DNA of 64,000 nt, taken from an uncultured Gammaproteobacteria bacterium. Lineage in GTDB: Bacteria > Pseudomonadota > Gammaproteobacteria > HK1. The stretch spans positions 248,001 through 312,000 of the forward strand of contig OY282353.1 of the NCBI GenBank assembly GCA_958295465.1. The letters are read 5' to 3'. The notes beneath the pieces were generated by a model, which searched no databases, was not told the DNA's origin, and worked only from the letters and a program-made list of their open reading frames with translations. The position numbers and the translations under genes were made by a program. Shown here one piece after another: positions 16,827 through 26,452 of this stretch (positions are counted from its first letter, which is position 1; the number at the start of each line of letters is the position of its first letter).

Positions 16827-19800
16827 ATGGCAGACAGCTTCTTCACCAAGCCGATCATCAACTCTCCGTACGAGTCCCCCACCCGCCATTGGGAGCTCGA
16901 CGGAGAGGGGCAGCCGACCCACCGGCTGATCGACCGGCGCCGGCGGGCCGAGTTCGTCACTCCCATCCCGAAGGCGAGGAAACGGAAGACCCCCGGCGCC
17001 CAGGACGCGCTGGAGTTCGGGGACCGCACCGGGGTTTCCACGAAGGCCCAGGAGTACGACCCGACGCCCATCATCAACGAGCTGCGCGGCCACGTGGACC
17101 GGTGGCGGGCGCTGCCGAAGCCGGGCGATTGGCAGGTCACGCCGGAGACCGCCCGCCTGCTGCGGCACTGGCGCCACCACCGCTTCGGCGGCGTCCGACC
17201 CTTCTTCTGCCAAGTCGAGGCGGTCGAGACGCTGATCTGGCTCACCGAGGTCGCGCCGCGGCGCGGCCGGCGCGGGAAGACGTTCCTCGACCACCTCGAA
17301 GCGGCCAACGCCGGGGCCAACCCGGGGCTGGCCCGGCTGGCCCTGAAGCTCGCGACCGGGGCCGGCAAGACCACCGTCATGGCGATGATCATCGCCTGGC
17401 AGACGGTCAACGCGGTGCGCCGTCCCGGCAGCCGGCGCTTCAGCCGCGGATTCCTCGTCGTGACCCCCGGCCTCACCATCCGTGACCGGCTGCGCGTGCT
17501 GCACCCGAACGACCCGGACAGCTACTACCGCGGCCGCGAGCTCGTCCCGGCGGACATGCTCGCCGACCTCGGGCGTGCCCGGATCGTCATCACCAACTTC
17601 CACGCCTTCAGGCGGCGCGAGACCCTGCCGCTGTCCAGGGGCGGACGCGCGCTGCTGCAAGGGCGGGGGGCCAGCATCCGATCCATCGAAAGCGACGGGC
17701 AGATGCTCCAGCGCGTGATGCCCGAGCTGATGGGCATGAAGGACGTCCTGGTCCTGAACGACGAGGCGCACCACTGCTATCGCGAAAAGCCCGGGGACGA
17801 GGATGCGGACACGGGCGGGAGCGGGGGCGGGGGCGCAGGCAGCGGCGCACGAAGCGGGGTACAAGGCGGTGATGAAGGCCCTCTGACCGGCGACGACCGG
17901 AAGGAGGCCGAGAAGAACCGCGAGGCGGCCCGGCTGTGGATGTCCGGCCTCGATGCCGCCACCCGCACGCTGGGCGTGCGGCGGGTTGTCGATCTCTCCG
18001 CCACCCCCTTCTTCCTCCGCGGGTCCGGCTACGCCGAAGGGACGCTGTTCCCCTGGACGATGAGCGACTTCTCGCTGATGGACGCCATCGAATGCGGCAT
18101 CGTCAAGCTGCCGCGCGTGCCGGTGGCGGACAACATCCCGGGCGGCGAGATGCCGAAGTTCCGCAACCTCTGGGAGCACATCCGGGGGAAGATGCCGAAG
18201 CGGGGGCGCGGCAAGGCGAAGGCGCTCGACCCGTTGAGCCTCCCCGTCGAGCTCCAGGCCGCGCTCGAAGCGCTCTACGGGCACTACGAGAAGACCTTCG
18301 CGCTCTGGCGGGCGGCCGGTATCGAGGTCCCGCCCTGTTTCATCGTCGTCTGCAACAACACGTCCACGTCCAAGCTCGTCTACGACTACGTCTCGGGGTT
18401 CCACCGCGGGAACGGGGACGGCGGCGGCGATGGGAACGGCGACGGCGACAGGAACGGGGACGGCGGCGACGCCCCGGCCCTGGTGCAGGGCCGGCTGCCG
18501 CTGTTCCGGAACTTCGACGAGGGCGGCGCCCCGTTGCCCCGTCCGAACACCCTGCTCATCGACAGCGAGCAGCTCGAATCGGGGGAGCTGCTGGACCCGG
18601 GCTTCCGCAAGATGGCCGCGGACGAGATCGAGCGCTTCCGCCGCGAGATCGTCGAGCGCACCGGCGACCGGCGCGAGGCCGGGCATCTCACCGACCAGGA
18701 CCTGTTGCGGGAGGTGATGAACACCGTCGGGAAGGCGGACCGGCTCGGGGGCTCGATCCGATGCGTGGTCTCGGTCTCGATGCTGAGCGAAGGATGGGAT
18801 GCGAGCACCGTTACGCACGTCCTCGGCGTGCGCGCCTTCGGGACGCAGCTTCTGTGCGAGCAGGTGGTCGGGCGGGCGCTGCGCCGGCAGTCCTACGACC
18901 TGGACGAGGATGGCCGGTTCAACGTCGAGTACGCCGACGTGCTCGGCATCCCCTTCGACTTCACCGCCAAGCCGGTGGTCGAGCCGCCGCAGCCGCCGCG
19001 CAAGACCGTACACGTGAAGGCGGTCACGCCCGAGCGCGACGCCTGCGAGATCCGCTTCCCCCGGGTCGAGGGCTACCGCGTGGAGCTGCCGGAGGAGCGG
19101 CTGTCGGCGCGCTTCGACGGCGACTCGACGCTGGAGCTGACGCCCGACCTCGTGGGGCCGTCGAAGACCTTGAACCAGGGCATCATCGGCGAAGGAGTGG
19201 ATCTGGATCTGGTCCATACGCGCGCGCTACGCCGCTCGACGCTCCTCTACCACCTGACCAAACGCCTGCTGGAGACCAGATGGCGCGACCCCGGGGAAGC
19301 GCCGAAGCTCCACCTCTTCGGGCAGCTCAAGCGCATCACCCGGCAGTGGCTTGACGGCCACCTGGTGTGCAAGGGCGGCACGTATCCGGCCCAGCTCATG
19401 TACCAGGAGCTGGCCGACGTGGCGTGCGAGCGGATCACCCGCGGCATCGTGGCGAAGCTGGAAGGCGAACGCCCGGTCAAGGCGGTGCTCGACCCGTACA
19501 ACCCCGCGGGCTCGACGGCGCACGTGAACTTCAGGACCTCGAAAGCGCTACGGTGGGAGACCGCCGCCGGGCGCAGCCACGTCAACTGGGCGATCTGCGA
19601 CAGCGGTTGGGAGGCGGAGTTCTGCCGTGTGGCGGAATCGCATCCGCGGGTGCGCGCCTACGTAAAGAACGACAATCTCGGATTCGAGGCGCCCTACCGG
19701 TTCGGCTCGGAGGCGAGGCGCTACCGCCCCGACTTCATCGTCCTGGTGGATGACGGCCGGGGTGTCGAAGACCCGCTGCACCTGGTGGTCGAGGTCAAGG

Positions 19801-19991
19801 GCTACCGGCGCGAGGACGCCAAGGAGAAGAAGGCGGCGATGGAGACCTTCTGGGTGCCGGGCGTGAACCGCCTGGGCACGTTCGGGCGCTGGGCCTTCGC
19901 CGAGTTCGGGGACGTGTATGAAATGCAGGAGGATTTCGGGGCGAAGGTGGAAACGGCGTTCGACGGGATGGTCGAAGGGGTCCTGGCGTGA
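16827..19991 (+). CDS. Type III-like restriction endonuclease/helicase subunit (BPTD_3080 type)
   Basis: A 1,054-residue superfamily 2 helicase-nuclease. Walker A is LALKLATGAGKTTVMAM (Lys-Thr at 181-182), motif II is NDEAHHCYR (DEAH 312-315), motif III DLSATPFF (391-393), and motif VI lies in EQVVGRALRRQSYD. The C-terminus is a PD-(D/E)xK nuclease: RYRPDFIVLV (Asp969) and LVVEVKGYRRED (Glu989, Lys991). Low-complexity Gly/Asp-rich linkers interrupt the protein near 325-350 and 528-548. This is the cutting subunit of a type III-like R-M system; the matching adenine methyltransferase gene is 8.5 kb downstream, an unusual separation. A 349-bp scrap of this gene lies at 40647-40995. Confidence 0.88.
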   Translation: MADSFFTKPIINSPYESPTRHWELDGEGQPTHRLIDRRRRAEFVTPIPKARKRKTPGAQDALEFGDRTGVSTKAQEYDPTPIINELRGHVDRWRALPKPGDWQVTPETARLLRHWRHHRFGGVRPFFCQVEAVETLIWLTEVAPRRGRRGKTFLDHLEAANAGANPGLARLALKLATGAGKTTVMAMIIAWQTVNAVRRPGSRRFSRGFLVVTPGLTIRDRLRVLHPNDPDSYYRGRELVPADMLADLGRARIVITNFHAFRRRETLPLSRGGRALLQGRGASIRSIESDGQMLQRVMPELMGMKDVLVLNDEAHHCYREKPGDEDADTGGSGGGGAGSGARSGVQGGDEGPLTGDDRKEAEKNREAARLWMSGLDAATRTLGVRRVVDLSATPFFLRGSGYAEGTLFPWTMSDFSLMDAIECGIVKLPRVPVADNIPGGEMPKFRNLWEHIRGKMPKRGRGKAKALDPLSLPVELQAALEALYGHYEKTFALWRAAGIEVPPCFIVVCNNTSTSKLVYDYVSGFHRGNGDGGGDGNGDGDRNGDGGDAPALVQGRLPLFRNFDEGGAPLPRPNTLLIDSEQLESGELLDPGFRKMAADEIERFRREIVERTGDRREAGHLTDQDLLREVMNTVGKADRLGGSIRCVVSVSMLSEGWDASTVTHVLGVRAFGTQLLCEQVVGRALRRQSYDLDEDGRFNVEYADVLGIPFDFTAKPVVEPPQPPRKTVHVKAVTPERDACEIRFPRVEGYRVELPEERLSARFDGDSTLELTPDLVGPSKTLNQGIIGEGVDLDLVHTRALRRSTLLYHLTKRLLETRWRDPGEAPKLHLFGQLKRITRQWLDGHLVCKGGTYPAQLMYQELADVACERITRGIVAKLEGERPVKAVLDPYNPAGSTAHVNFRTSKALRWETAAGRSHVNWAICDSGWEAEFCRVAESHPRVRAYVKNDNLGFEAPYRFGSEARRYRPDFIVLVDDGRGVEDPLHLVVEVKGYRREDAKEKKAAMETFWVPGVNRLGTFGRWAFAEFGDVYEMQEDFGAKVETAFDGMVEGVLA

Positions 19992-20017
19992 TGGGACGTG
20001 GCGGCGGGCGGTCCCCG

Positions 20018-20134
20018 ATACGCCGAGCCGCCGCGATCAACAGCGTACTGCTGATACGTCAATCGGCGCGCAGGATGCTCTTCAAGAGCACGACATGTTC
20101 GACGGGCGGATACATGCGGCAGGCCAGGCGGCAC
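20018..20134 (-). pseudogene. Possible hicA toxin relic
   Basis: A frame starting GTG at 20134 and overlapping the hicB 3' end reads LPHVSARRTCRALEEH, resembling the HicA N-terminus (LPxVSxRExxRALE). The following residues (RRLTYQQYAVDRG) lack the RGSHxxx double-stranded-RNA-binding-like core with its catalytic His. If real, the toxin is destroyed and only its start survives. The match covers only about 16 residues. Confidence 0.3.
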
Positions 20135-20333
20135 GGGAGCGAACTTCGATCGTCGTCACCAGCGGACTCCCGTATGATTCCATTGGCGATTCTTCCAGAT
20201 AGAGTTCCGTCGCTTCCCGCAGGTTGGCCAATGCCCCTTCAACGGTCTCGCCTTGTGTCGTCGTGCCGGTTTCAGGATTCGTTGCCATGAATCCTCCTTC
20301 CGGGGCGGGCACTAATACTGCTGTGAGTTGCAT
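20082..20333 (-). CDS. hicB: HicB-type antitoxin
   Basis: An 83-residue partial-RNase-H-fold HicB protein: QLTAVLVPAPEGGFMATNPE, then TTTQGETVEGALANLREATE and PLVTTIEV, the usual closing strand of HicB. It lacks the DNA-binding tail found in longer HicB proteins. An AGGAGAG site precedes two consecutive ATGs; 20333 gives the better spacing. The final 20 residues look unrelated to HicB and may be read-through after a frameshift. No intact HicA toxin is adjacent, so it appears to be an orphan antitoxin. Confidence 0.7.
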   Translation of the reverse strand: MQLTAVLVPAPEGGFMATNPETGTTTQGETVEGALANLREATELYLEESPMESYGSPLVTTIEVRSRAAWPAACIRPSNMSCS

Positions 20334-20530
20334 CATCTCTCCTGGTCGGCGACCGCGCCAAGTGGACGATAACACAAGCGTCGAATCTTGATGTCCCTTC
20401 TCCCGAAGCCGGATCATGGTCTGACGTGCCGCGGCAACGGGCACATGTTCATGCTGCAATCCTCAGGCAAAGCCTGGCGCCGAACCGGTCTCCGGGGACG
20501 AGCCGGCGCGGCGGCTGGCGCCGATCCGGC

Positions 20531-23500
20531 ATGACCCTCCCCGGCGGTCCCGCGGACAAACTCGGCAACCGCTACGAGCAGTGGTGGACGGTCTCGGAGT
20601 GCGTCCGCATGCTTCGCGGCGACACGAAGGCAATCCGCATCGAGGACCCCGGTGTCGAGAAGGCGGAGTTCGTCGTGACGGTTGGATCTCGGCAGGAGCT
20701 CCATCAGGCGAAACGCAGCCATTCGAACGGCAAGTGGAGTCTCGCCGAGCTCGCCTCCGATGGACTGCTTCAGGCGATCGGAAATGCGTTGGCGAGGAAC
20801 GACGATCGCTTCGTGTTCGTTTCGGGCAGCGAGGCCCGCGAGTTGGCCGAATTGTGCGAGGCGGCGTGCGCCGCGAAGTCCGCGGAAGAATTCGAGCATG
20901 CCTTCCTCGCTACCAACAAGAAGAGGAAGGCATGGTTCGAGAGTCTGTTTCACTGCTACTGGAAGTGCGCCGTCCCGACCGCGATCGAGCGCTTGCGGCG
21001 AATCGGAGTCCGAACGATTGGCGAACGTGATCTCGAAGACAAAGTGCGATGGGGAGTCCAGGCACTCTTTCTCGCAGATTCGAGGCAGGTGCTGTCGGAG
21101 CTTCGGGCGATCGTCGAAGACTCCGTGCACCGCACGATCACCCGTCAGGGTCTCGTCGAAGCACTCGCCCGGCGCGGTTATCAGATGCGGCGCCTGTCCA
21201 GCCCCGAACGTGCGGGTGTCGCCGTGCGAGAAGCAACGGAACAGTACCTGAACGGCGCACGGCGGTGGCTCATCCAGCAAAGACTCGTCCCAAGGGCGGC
21301 GGCGGAAACGTTGCTGTCCCGGCTGGGGGAGACTGCGACCGACAGCGTCGTGACCGGCAAGGCCGGCTCCGGGAAGACGGCCTGCGTCGTCGAAGTCACG
21401 GAGGCTCTGCGCGAACGCGGCCTGCCGGTACTGACGTTCCGCCTCGAACACCTCCAGCTTCTTACGGCATCGACCACCGCGGATCTCGGGCGCCGTCTCG
21501 AGCTCGAAGAATCTCCGGTCCTGGTGCTCGCGGCGGCAGCCGAAGCCGCCGGTCGCCCGGGCGTCCTGATCGTCGATCAACTGGACGCGGTGAGCACCAT
21601 GTCCGGCAGAAGCTCCGGCGCGTTCGACGTCGTCGAGGGGTTGCTTCAGGAGGCCCGTGGCACGCGCGCACGGGCCGTGCTTCACACCGTCGTCGTCTGC
21701 CGGGCCTTCGACTTCGACTGGCAGCACGATCATCGCCTGCGGCAACTCGCGCCGCCCGATTCGGACGCGCGAGTCGAGGTCACGGAGTTCACGGTCGATG
21801 AGGTCAAGACGATCCTGACCGATGCCGGTTTCGACCCGGCGCGGTTCCGGAAACGCCAACTGGCGCTCCTGCGGCTCCCGCAGAACCTCACCCTCTTCCT
21901 CGAAGCCGGCTTCGATACGTCGCGAACACCCGCCTTCGACACGGCAACGCAGCTCTTTGAAGGGTACTGGACCAAGAAGCGGCGGGCGGTCGAAGAACGA
22001 GTCGCGCCCTCGCCGGATCAGTGGAAGGAGGTGATGAAGACCCTCTGCAACGAGATGGCTTCCGCTCAACAACTTTCGGCGCCCCGCGAGACGCTGGACG
22101 ATTTCACGCCTGCATACGTGGAGCAGTTGGCGTCGGAAGGCGTACTCACCTTCGACGGGCGCCGTTACGGATTCGGCCACGAGAGCTTCTTCGACTACTG
22201 CTTCGCCCGGGTGTTCTTCAGGCGGCGGGAATCGCTGGTGTCGTTCCTCAAGGGCTCGGAGCAGCATCTGTTCCGCCGCGCCCAGGTCCGGCAGGTGCTG
22301 GCCTATCTCCGCGACAACCATCCTGCCCGGTATGTGGAGGAGCTTCGCGCCCTGCTCTCGGACGAGAGGATCCGGGCGCATATCAAGGACCTCGCGTTTG
22401 CGCTCCTCGCCGAAGTCACGGACCCCGCCGAGGAAGAATGGTCGGTTTGGCAACAGTGGATCGCGCCGGCGCTCAAGGCCGTCGAGGAAGGCACGCCGAA
22501 CCCGGACAAGCTGTCGGAGATCGCGTGGCGTCGATTCTCCGGATCATCGTCCTGGTTTACCGCTACCGACCGGCACGGCGTGATCGAAGACTGGCTGGCA
22601 TCGGGCAACGACCGGCTCAACGATATGGCGGTGACCTATCTGGGACGCCACCAGCGCTACTCACCGGATCGCGTCGCGGCCCTGCTCGAACCGTATGCCG
22701 ACCGCGGCGGGGAGTGGATGCATCGGCTTCGGTTCATCATGCAATGGGCCGACCACCACACGAGCCGACGCTTCTTCGACCTCTTTCTACGTCTGGTGGA
22801 CAACGGCACGCTCGACGAGGCCCGGGGGCCGATCGCGGAAAACACCACGTTCTGGGACATGCTCCACGACTTGGGCGAGAACCGTCCCGAGTGGATCCCG
22901 GAAGCTATGGCCCATCGGTTCCGGCGACGCCTTGCGGTCGTCCGCGCCAGCGGTAGGGATCTGCGTACACGAGAGTTTTTCGGCTACGAACAATCGGCGG
23001 CAGTGATGTTCAACACGTCCGCAAAGCACGTTCCGGCGGTGTTCGTGGAGCATGTGCTTCCGGTGGTTCTCGAAATCTCGGATTTCGCCCTGACCGGTAG
23101 TACACCGCCGAAACGCGATGCCGCATGGCCGCTTCTCGTGAAAACCGATTATCCGGGGGGTGAAGAGGCGTGCCTCCTGGAGTTGGCCGGAGCACTCGCC
23201 ACCCTCGCTCGCGACGGCACTGCGGATCTACGTGACGTGATCCCCGACTTGCGCCGCCGCGACACCCACGTCGCGAATCACCTCCTGATGGCCCTGTACA
23301 CCGGCGGGGCGGCACGCCATGCGGACGAGGCAGCCGCCCTGCTATGTGACGAACCGTGGCGATTCCATTGCGGATTCTCCGACAGCCCGCACTGGTGCGC
23401 GATGGAAGCGATCCGGGCGGTGGTCCCGCGCTGCACTGCCGAGAACCGAGAGCGGCTTGAAACGGTGATCCTGGGCTACGTCCATCCCTATGAACGCACC

Positions 23501-25075
23501 AGGGACGGATACAGACAGACCGGATGGGCTCGGTTCGCTCTGCTTTCGGCGGTTCCGCCAGAGCTACGCAGCGCCCAAGCGAACGCACACTTCGAGGAGC
23601 TGGAGCGGAAGTTCGGTGAGCCGGAGGGCGAGCCGCGCGGGATGACTGGCGATGGAGATTTAGTCGAGTCACCGATCAAGAAGGACGTCGCGGACAAGAT
23701 GATCGACGACCAGTGGCTGCGGGCAATCGTGAAGTACCACTCGGAGGAGTGGGGACGTTTCTTGCGGGATGACGTTACAGGCGGCGCTCGGCAGTTGGCG
23801 CAAGTCCTGGAAGATCGTGCCAAGGAGGAACCGGAGCGATTCGCCCGCCTCAGCCTGCGATTCCCCGCCGACACGAACCCCGTGTACCTGGAGCGGACGC
23901 TGTCCGCGTTGGAGAAAGCCCCGATCGCGAGCGACCTCAAACTCCAGGTCTGCCGCAAGGCATTTGCAGAGTCACGTGGGTCTTGCGGCCGGTCGATTGC
24001 AGATGTCCTCGGAAACATCGAAGATCCACTCTCGGATGATGCCGTCCAGATGCTTCACCGACTCGCAACGGAGCATGAAGATCCTGACCGCGAAGCGTGG
24101 CAGGAGGACGCTGGCAGCGGCAAACCATACTACGGCGGCGACATCCACTTTAACGGTATCAACACCACGCGCGGGAGAGCGGCCGACGCCATTCGGGATC
24201 TCATCTTTTCCGACGCCACGTACATCGATCGGTTCCGCCCAACCCTAGACCAGATGGTCCGGGATCGGAGCGCGGCCGTGCTTTCATGTGTCGCCGGGCC
24301 TCTCCGGGCCGTTGCCTGCCACGATCCTATGCTTGGCATGTCACTCTTCCAGAGTATGAACTTGTCCGAGGATCTCCTGCTCGTAACACACCACGTATAC
24401 AAATTCATTCGAGGTAGTCTGCACGACAATTTTGCCGAACTGCGGCCGATCGTAGAGCGCATGCTCCGATCGTCCGAACCGGAAGTCCGCGAGGCCGGGG
24501 CACGCTTCGCCTGTATCGCCTACCTGATACACGAGCGTGCTGCGGGTTTCGTTGATGAAGCCTTGCGCGGCGACGCCCGGCATCGCCTCGGCGTGGCACA
24601 GGTCGCCGCCGCCAACATCGCCGCTCCGGAGTATCGAGCCTGGTGCGAAGCAACGCTTGCCGCGTTGTTCGACGACGACGATTCCGAAGTGCGTCGCAAA
24701 GCAGCGTCATGCTTCGACCGATTACAGGGCGAAGCCCTGGACACACACGAAGATCTGATCGCGACGTTCTGTGACAGCAAGGCATTCCAGGAGGATTCCT
24801 TCTCGATTCTTCATACGTTGGAGGAATCTCTGGGGCGGCTGCCGGGAATGACGTGTGATATCTGCGAGAAATTCCTCGATCGCTTCGCCGACGAAGCCCG
24901 GGACATTCGGACCAGACGTGCCGGCGACACGCGCACCGTCGCGAAGCTCGTCTTCCGGACGTACCAGCAACACCAGGACGACGAATGGACGTTCCGATCC
25001 CTGAACCTGATCGATCGTCTCTGCCTGGAGCGGACTCACGATGCCGGACGCGAGTTCGAACAGTTCGAGCGGTAG
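20531..25075 (+). CDS. STAND-type ATPase with probable N-terminal PD-(D/E)xK nuclease (Avs-like)
   Basis: A 1,514-residue multidomain protein with the layout of antiviral STAND sensors. Residues about 1-150 resemble a Cap4/Mrr-type nuclease: GNRYEQWWTV (Glu16), a central acidic strand EKAEFVVTV, and LHQAKRS (Gln59-x-Lys61). The NTPase has Walker A VVTGKAGSGKTACVV (276-283) and Walker B GVLIVDQLDAVS (Asp349), with a winged-helix end FGHESFFDYCFARVFF (548-563). The remaining 950 residues are all-helical, consistent with a solenoid sensor. In known relatives, binding of a phage protein triggers oligomerisation and nuclease action; the trigger here is unknown. The frame is open upstream to 20426 but family-like sequence begins at 20531. 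No strong ribosome site was seen. Confidence 0.78.
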   Translation: MTLPGGPADKLGNRYEQWWTVSECVRMLRGDTKAIRIEDPGVEKAEFVVTVGSRQELHQAKRSHSNGKWSLAELASDGLLQAIGNALARNDDRFVFVSGSEARELAELCEAACAAKSAEEFEHAFLATNKKRKAWFESLFHCYWKCAVPTAIERLRRIGVRTIGERDLEDKVRWGVQALFLADSRQVLSELRAIVEDSVHRTITRQGLVEALARRGYQMRRLSSPERAGVAVREATEQYLNGARRWLIQQRLVPRAAAETLLSRLGETATDSVVTGKAGSGKTACVVEVTEALRERGLPVLTFRLEHLQLLTASTTADLGRRLELEESPVLVLAAAAEAAGRPGVLIVDQLDAVSTMSGRSSGAFDVVEGLLQEARGTRARAVLHTVVVCRAFDFDWQHDHRLRQLAPPDSDARVEVTEFTVDEVKTILTDAGFDPARFRKRQLALLRLPQNLTLFLEAGFDTSRTPAFDTATQLFEGYWTKKRRAVEERVAPSPDQWKEVMKTLCNEMASAQQLSAPRETLDDFTPAYVEQLASEGVLTFDGRRYGFGHESFFDYCFARVFFRRRESLVSFLKGSEQHLFRRAQVRQVLAYLRDNHPARYVEELRALLSDERIRAHIKDLAFALLAEVTDPAEEEWSVWQQWIAPALKAVEEGTPNPDKLSEIAWRRFSGSSSWFTATDRHGVIEDWLASGNDRLNDMAVTYLGRHQRYSPDRVAALLEPYADRGGEWMHRLRFIMQWADHHTSRRFFDLFLRLVDNGTLDEARGPIAENTTFWDMLHDLGENRPEWIPEAMAHRFRRRLAVVRASGRDLRTREFFGYEQSAAVMFNTSAKHVPAVFVEHVLPVVLEISDFALTGSTPPKRDAAWPLLVKTDYPGGEEACLLELAGALATLARDGTADLRDVIPDLRRRDTHVANHLLMALYTGGAARHADEAAALLCDEPWRFHCGFSDSPHWCAMEAIRAVVPRCTAENRERLETVILGYVHPYERTRDGYRQTGWARFALLSAVPPELRSAQANAHFEELERKFGEPEGEPRGMTGDGDLVESPIKKDVADKMIDDQWLRAIVKYHSEEWGRFLRDDVTGGARQLAQVLEDRAKEEPERFARLSLRFPADTNPVYLERTLSALEKAPIASDLKLQVCRKAFAESRGSCGRSIADVLGNIEDPLSDDAVQMLHRLATEHEDPDREAWQEDAGSGKPYYGGDIHFNGINTTRGRAADAIRDLIFSDATYIDRFRPTLDQMVRDRSAAVLSCVAGPLRAVACHDPMLGMSLFQSMNLSEDLLLVTHHVYKFIRGSLHDNFAELRPIVERMLRSSEPEVREAGARFACIAYLIHERAAGFVDEALRGDARHRLGVAQVAAANIAAPEYRAWCEATLAALFDDDDSEVRRKAASCFDRLQGEALDTHEDLIATFCDSKAFQEDSFSILHTLEESLGRLPGMTCDICEKFLDRFADEARDIRTRRAGDTRTVAKLVFRTYQQHQDDEWTFRSLNLIDRLCLERTHDAGREFEQFER

Positions 25076-25146
25076 CAGGTTCGTAGTGGGAGAAATCGAG
25101 ACTATGGCATGAGGAGGCGCGAGCGACTTGAACTGAAAAGGGACAG

Positions 25147-25455
25147 GTGAAAACTCTCGAACAAATACGAAGTCAGTTGTCCGGTGGGGAATTCGACTTC
25201 AGCCGCCATGCGGTCAAGCGTGCCGTCGAACGAAACATCGGCGAGCAGGAGATCAGACAGGCCGGGACAACGGCAACCGTCATTGAGGAATACCCGGAAG
25301 ACAAGTATTCTCCGAGCTGTCTGTTGCTGGGTTTTACGCGAGCAGGACGACCGCTGCACATTCAGGTGTCTCTTGCGGATGGAGATCTCGTGAAAATCAT
25401 TACGTTATATGAACCGCGATCAGCAGAATGGATCGAGTATTCTCGACGGAGGTGA
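25147..25455 (+). CDS. DUF4258 family putative toxin
   Basis: A 102-residue small basic protein: FDFSRHAVKRAVERNIGEQE near the N-terminus and YSPSCLLLGFTRAGRPLHIQ then LVKIITLYEP, the pattern of DUF4258 proteins, which are RelE/BrnT-like and usually paired with a zinc-finger antitoxin. Just such a gene follows three bases later. It uses GTG at 25147 after GGGA. It probably acts as the toxin (an mRNA interferase in related families), neutralised by the next gene. Confidence 0.82.
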   Translation: MKTLEQIRSQLSGGEFDFSRHAVKRAVERNIGEQEIRQAGTTATVIEEYPEDKYSPSCLLLGFTRAGRPLHIQVSLADGDLVKIITLYEPRSAEWIEYSRRR

Positions 25456-25458
25456 TCT

Positions 25459-25689
25459 ATGTTCACGTGTTCGGTGTGTGGCGCCGGAGACAGCCGCGAA
25501 GAACTGGTGGAGGAGGTCTTCCGGATCGATGGCAAGTACGTTCTGGTCGATCGCATTCCGGCCACGGTGTGTGTGCGCTGCGGAGAGGAGAGCTTCAGCC
25601 GTGAAACCACGGAGAGAATTCGCCTGATGGTCCACGGACGAACAGAGCCGACGAAGTCCATCGCCCTGAAGGTCTTTGAATTCGCATAG
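25459..25689 (+). CDS. YgiT/MqsA-type zinc-finger antitoxin
   Basis: A 76-residue protein with two Cys-x2-Cys pairs (FTCSVCGAG and TVCVRCGEESFS), the MqsA N-terminal zinc finger. The HTH domain of full-length MqsA is missing, as in the short YgiT-type antitoxins that accompany DUF4258 toxins. An excellent GGAGGTGA site lies within the toxin's last codons. It immediately precedes the broken methyltransferase copy. Confidence 0.85.
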   Translation: MFTCSVCGAGDSREELVEEVFRIDGKYVLVDRIPATVCVRCGEESFSRETTERIRLMVHGRTEPTKSIALKVFEFA

Positions 25690-25692
25690 CAA

Positions 25693-26306
25693 GCGCAAGA
25701 CGACGAGCAGGCTCATGGCGAGAAAACCGAAGAAGTCCAGACAGGTCCGGACGCTGACCCACGAGGAAGCGTCGCGGAAGAACATCCCGACCGCGGAGTA
25801 CCAGTCGGTGATGGCGAAGGACGACCAGAACCCGATCGAGGTCGCTTGGCGGCGCCGCAACCGCGACCTCGACCCGCAACTCGTCTGGCGAGGCAAGGAC
25901 ATGCAGGACTGGTCGAACCTCGTCGTCCAGGCGCCGCCGCTGTTCATTCAGGAGAAGGTCCACCCGAAGGCGCTGATCGACGACCTGATGCGGCGCAGCC
26001 AGGCCGGCGAGCAGGCGAACGATGACCAGCCCGACCTCTTCGCCGACTTCAACGGACTGCCGGACGACAACGCCCGCACGGAGTTCTACCGGCACGACGC
26101 CAACTGGTCGAACCGGATGATCCTCGGCGACAGTCTCCAGGTGATGGCGTCGCTGGCGGAACGGGAGGGGCTGCGGGGCAAGGTGCAGTGCATCTACATC
26201 GACCCGCCCTACGGCATCAAGTTCAACTCCAACTTCCAGTGGTCCACCACCAGCCGGGACGTGAAGGACGGCAAGGCCGACCACATCACCCGCGAGCCGG
26301 AGCAGG
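25693..26306 (+). repeat. 614-bp direct repeat, left copy
   Basis: Matches 28517-29130 over 614 bp without gaps and with roughly a few percent substitutions, mostly at third codon positions. It spans 22 bp of leader plus the first 197 codons of the type III-like methyltransferase gene. It flanks the DUF1828 cassette with its right-hand partner. Confidence 0.92.
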
Positions 26307-26452
26307 CTATCTCGGCAGGCAGGAAACCCGAATCGGAGGCGGTAGATACCGATCGGTTCGAGACCCTTGAGGGCGCCTTGTACTGCTTGATCCGAGACTT
26401 CAATGTGAGCGGGATCAACGTCCCATCTGATCCACAGAGGCCACTTCTGTGA
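25715..26452 (+). pseudogene. Truncated type III-like adenine methyltransferase fused to a foreign tail
   Basis: The first 197 codons equal those of the intact mod gene at 28539, including catalytic motif IV (YIDPPYGIKF). At 26306 homology stops and 48 unrelated codons follow in frame (LEGALYCLIRDFNVSGINVP near the end) before the stop. The SAM-binding motif I and target-recognition domain are absent, so it cannot methylate. The tail looks like the natural C-terminus of another gene, because its stop overlaps the start of the DUF1828 gene. Confidence 0.88.

Noticed and set aside
20414-22453. 679-codon minus-strand open frame
   Set aside because: Antisense to the STAND gene, which has clear motifs; this frame has none.
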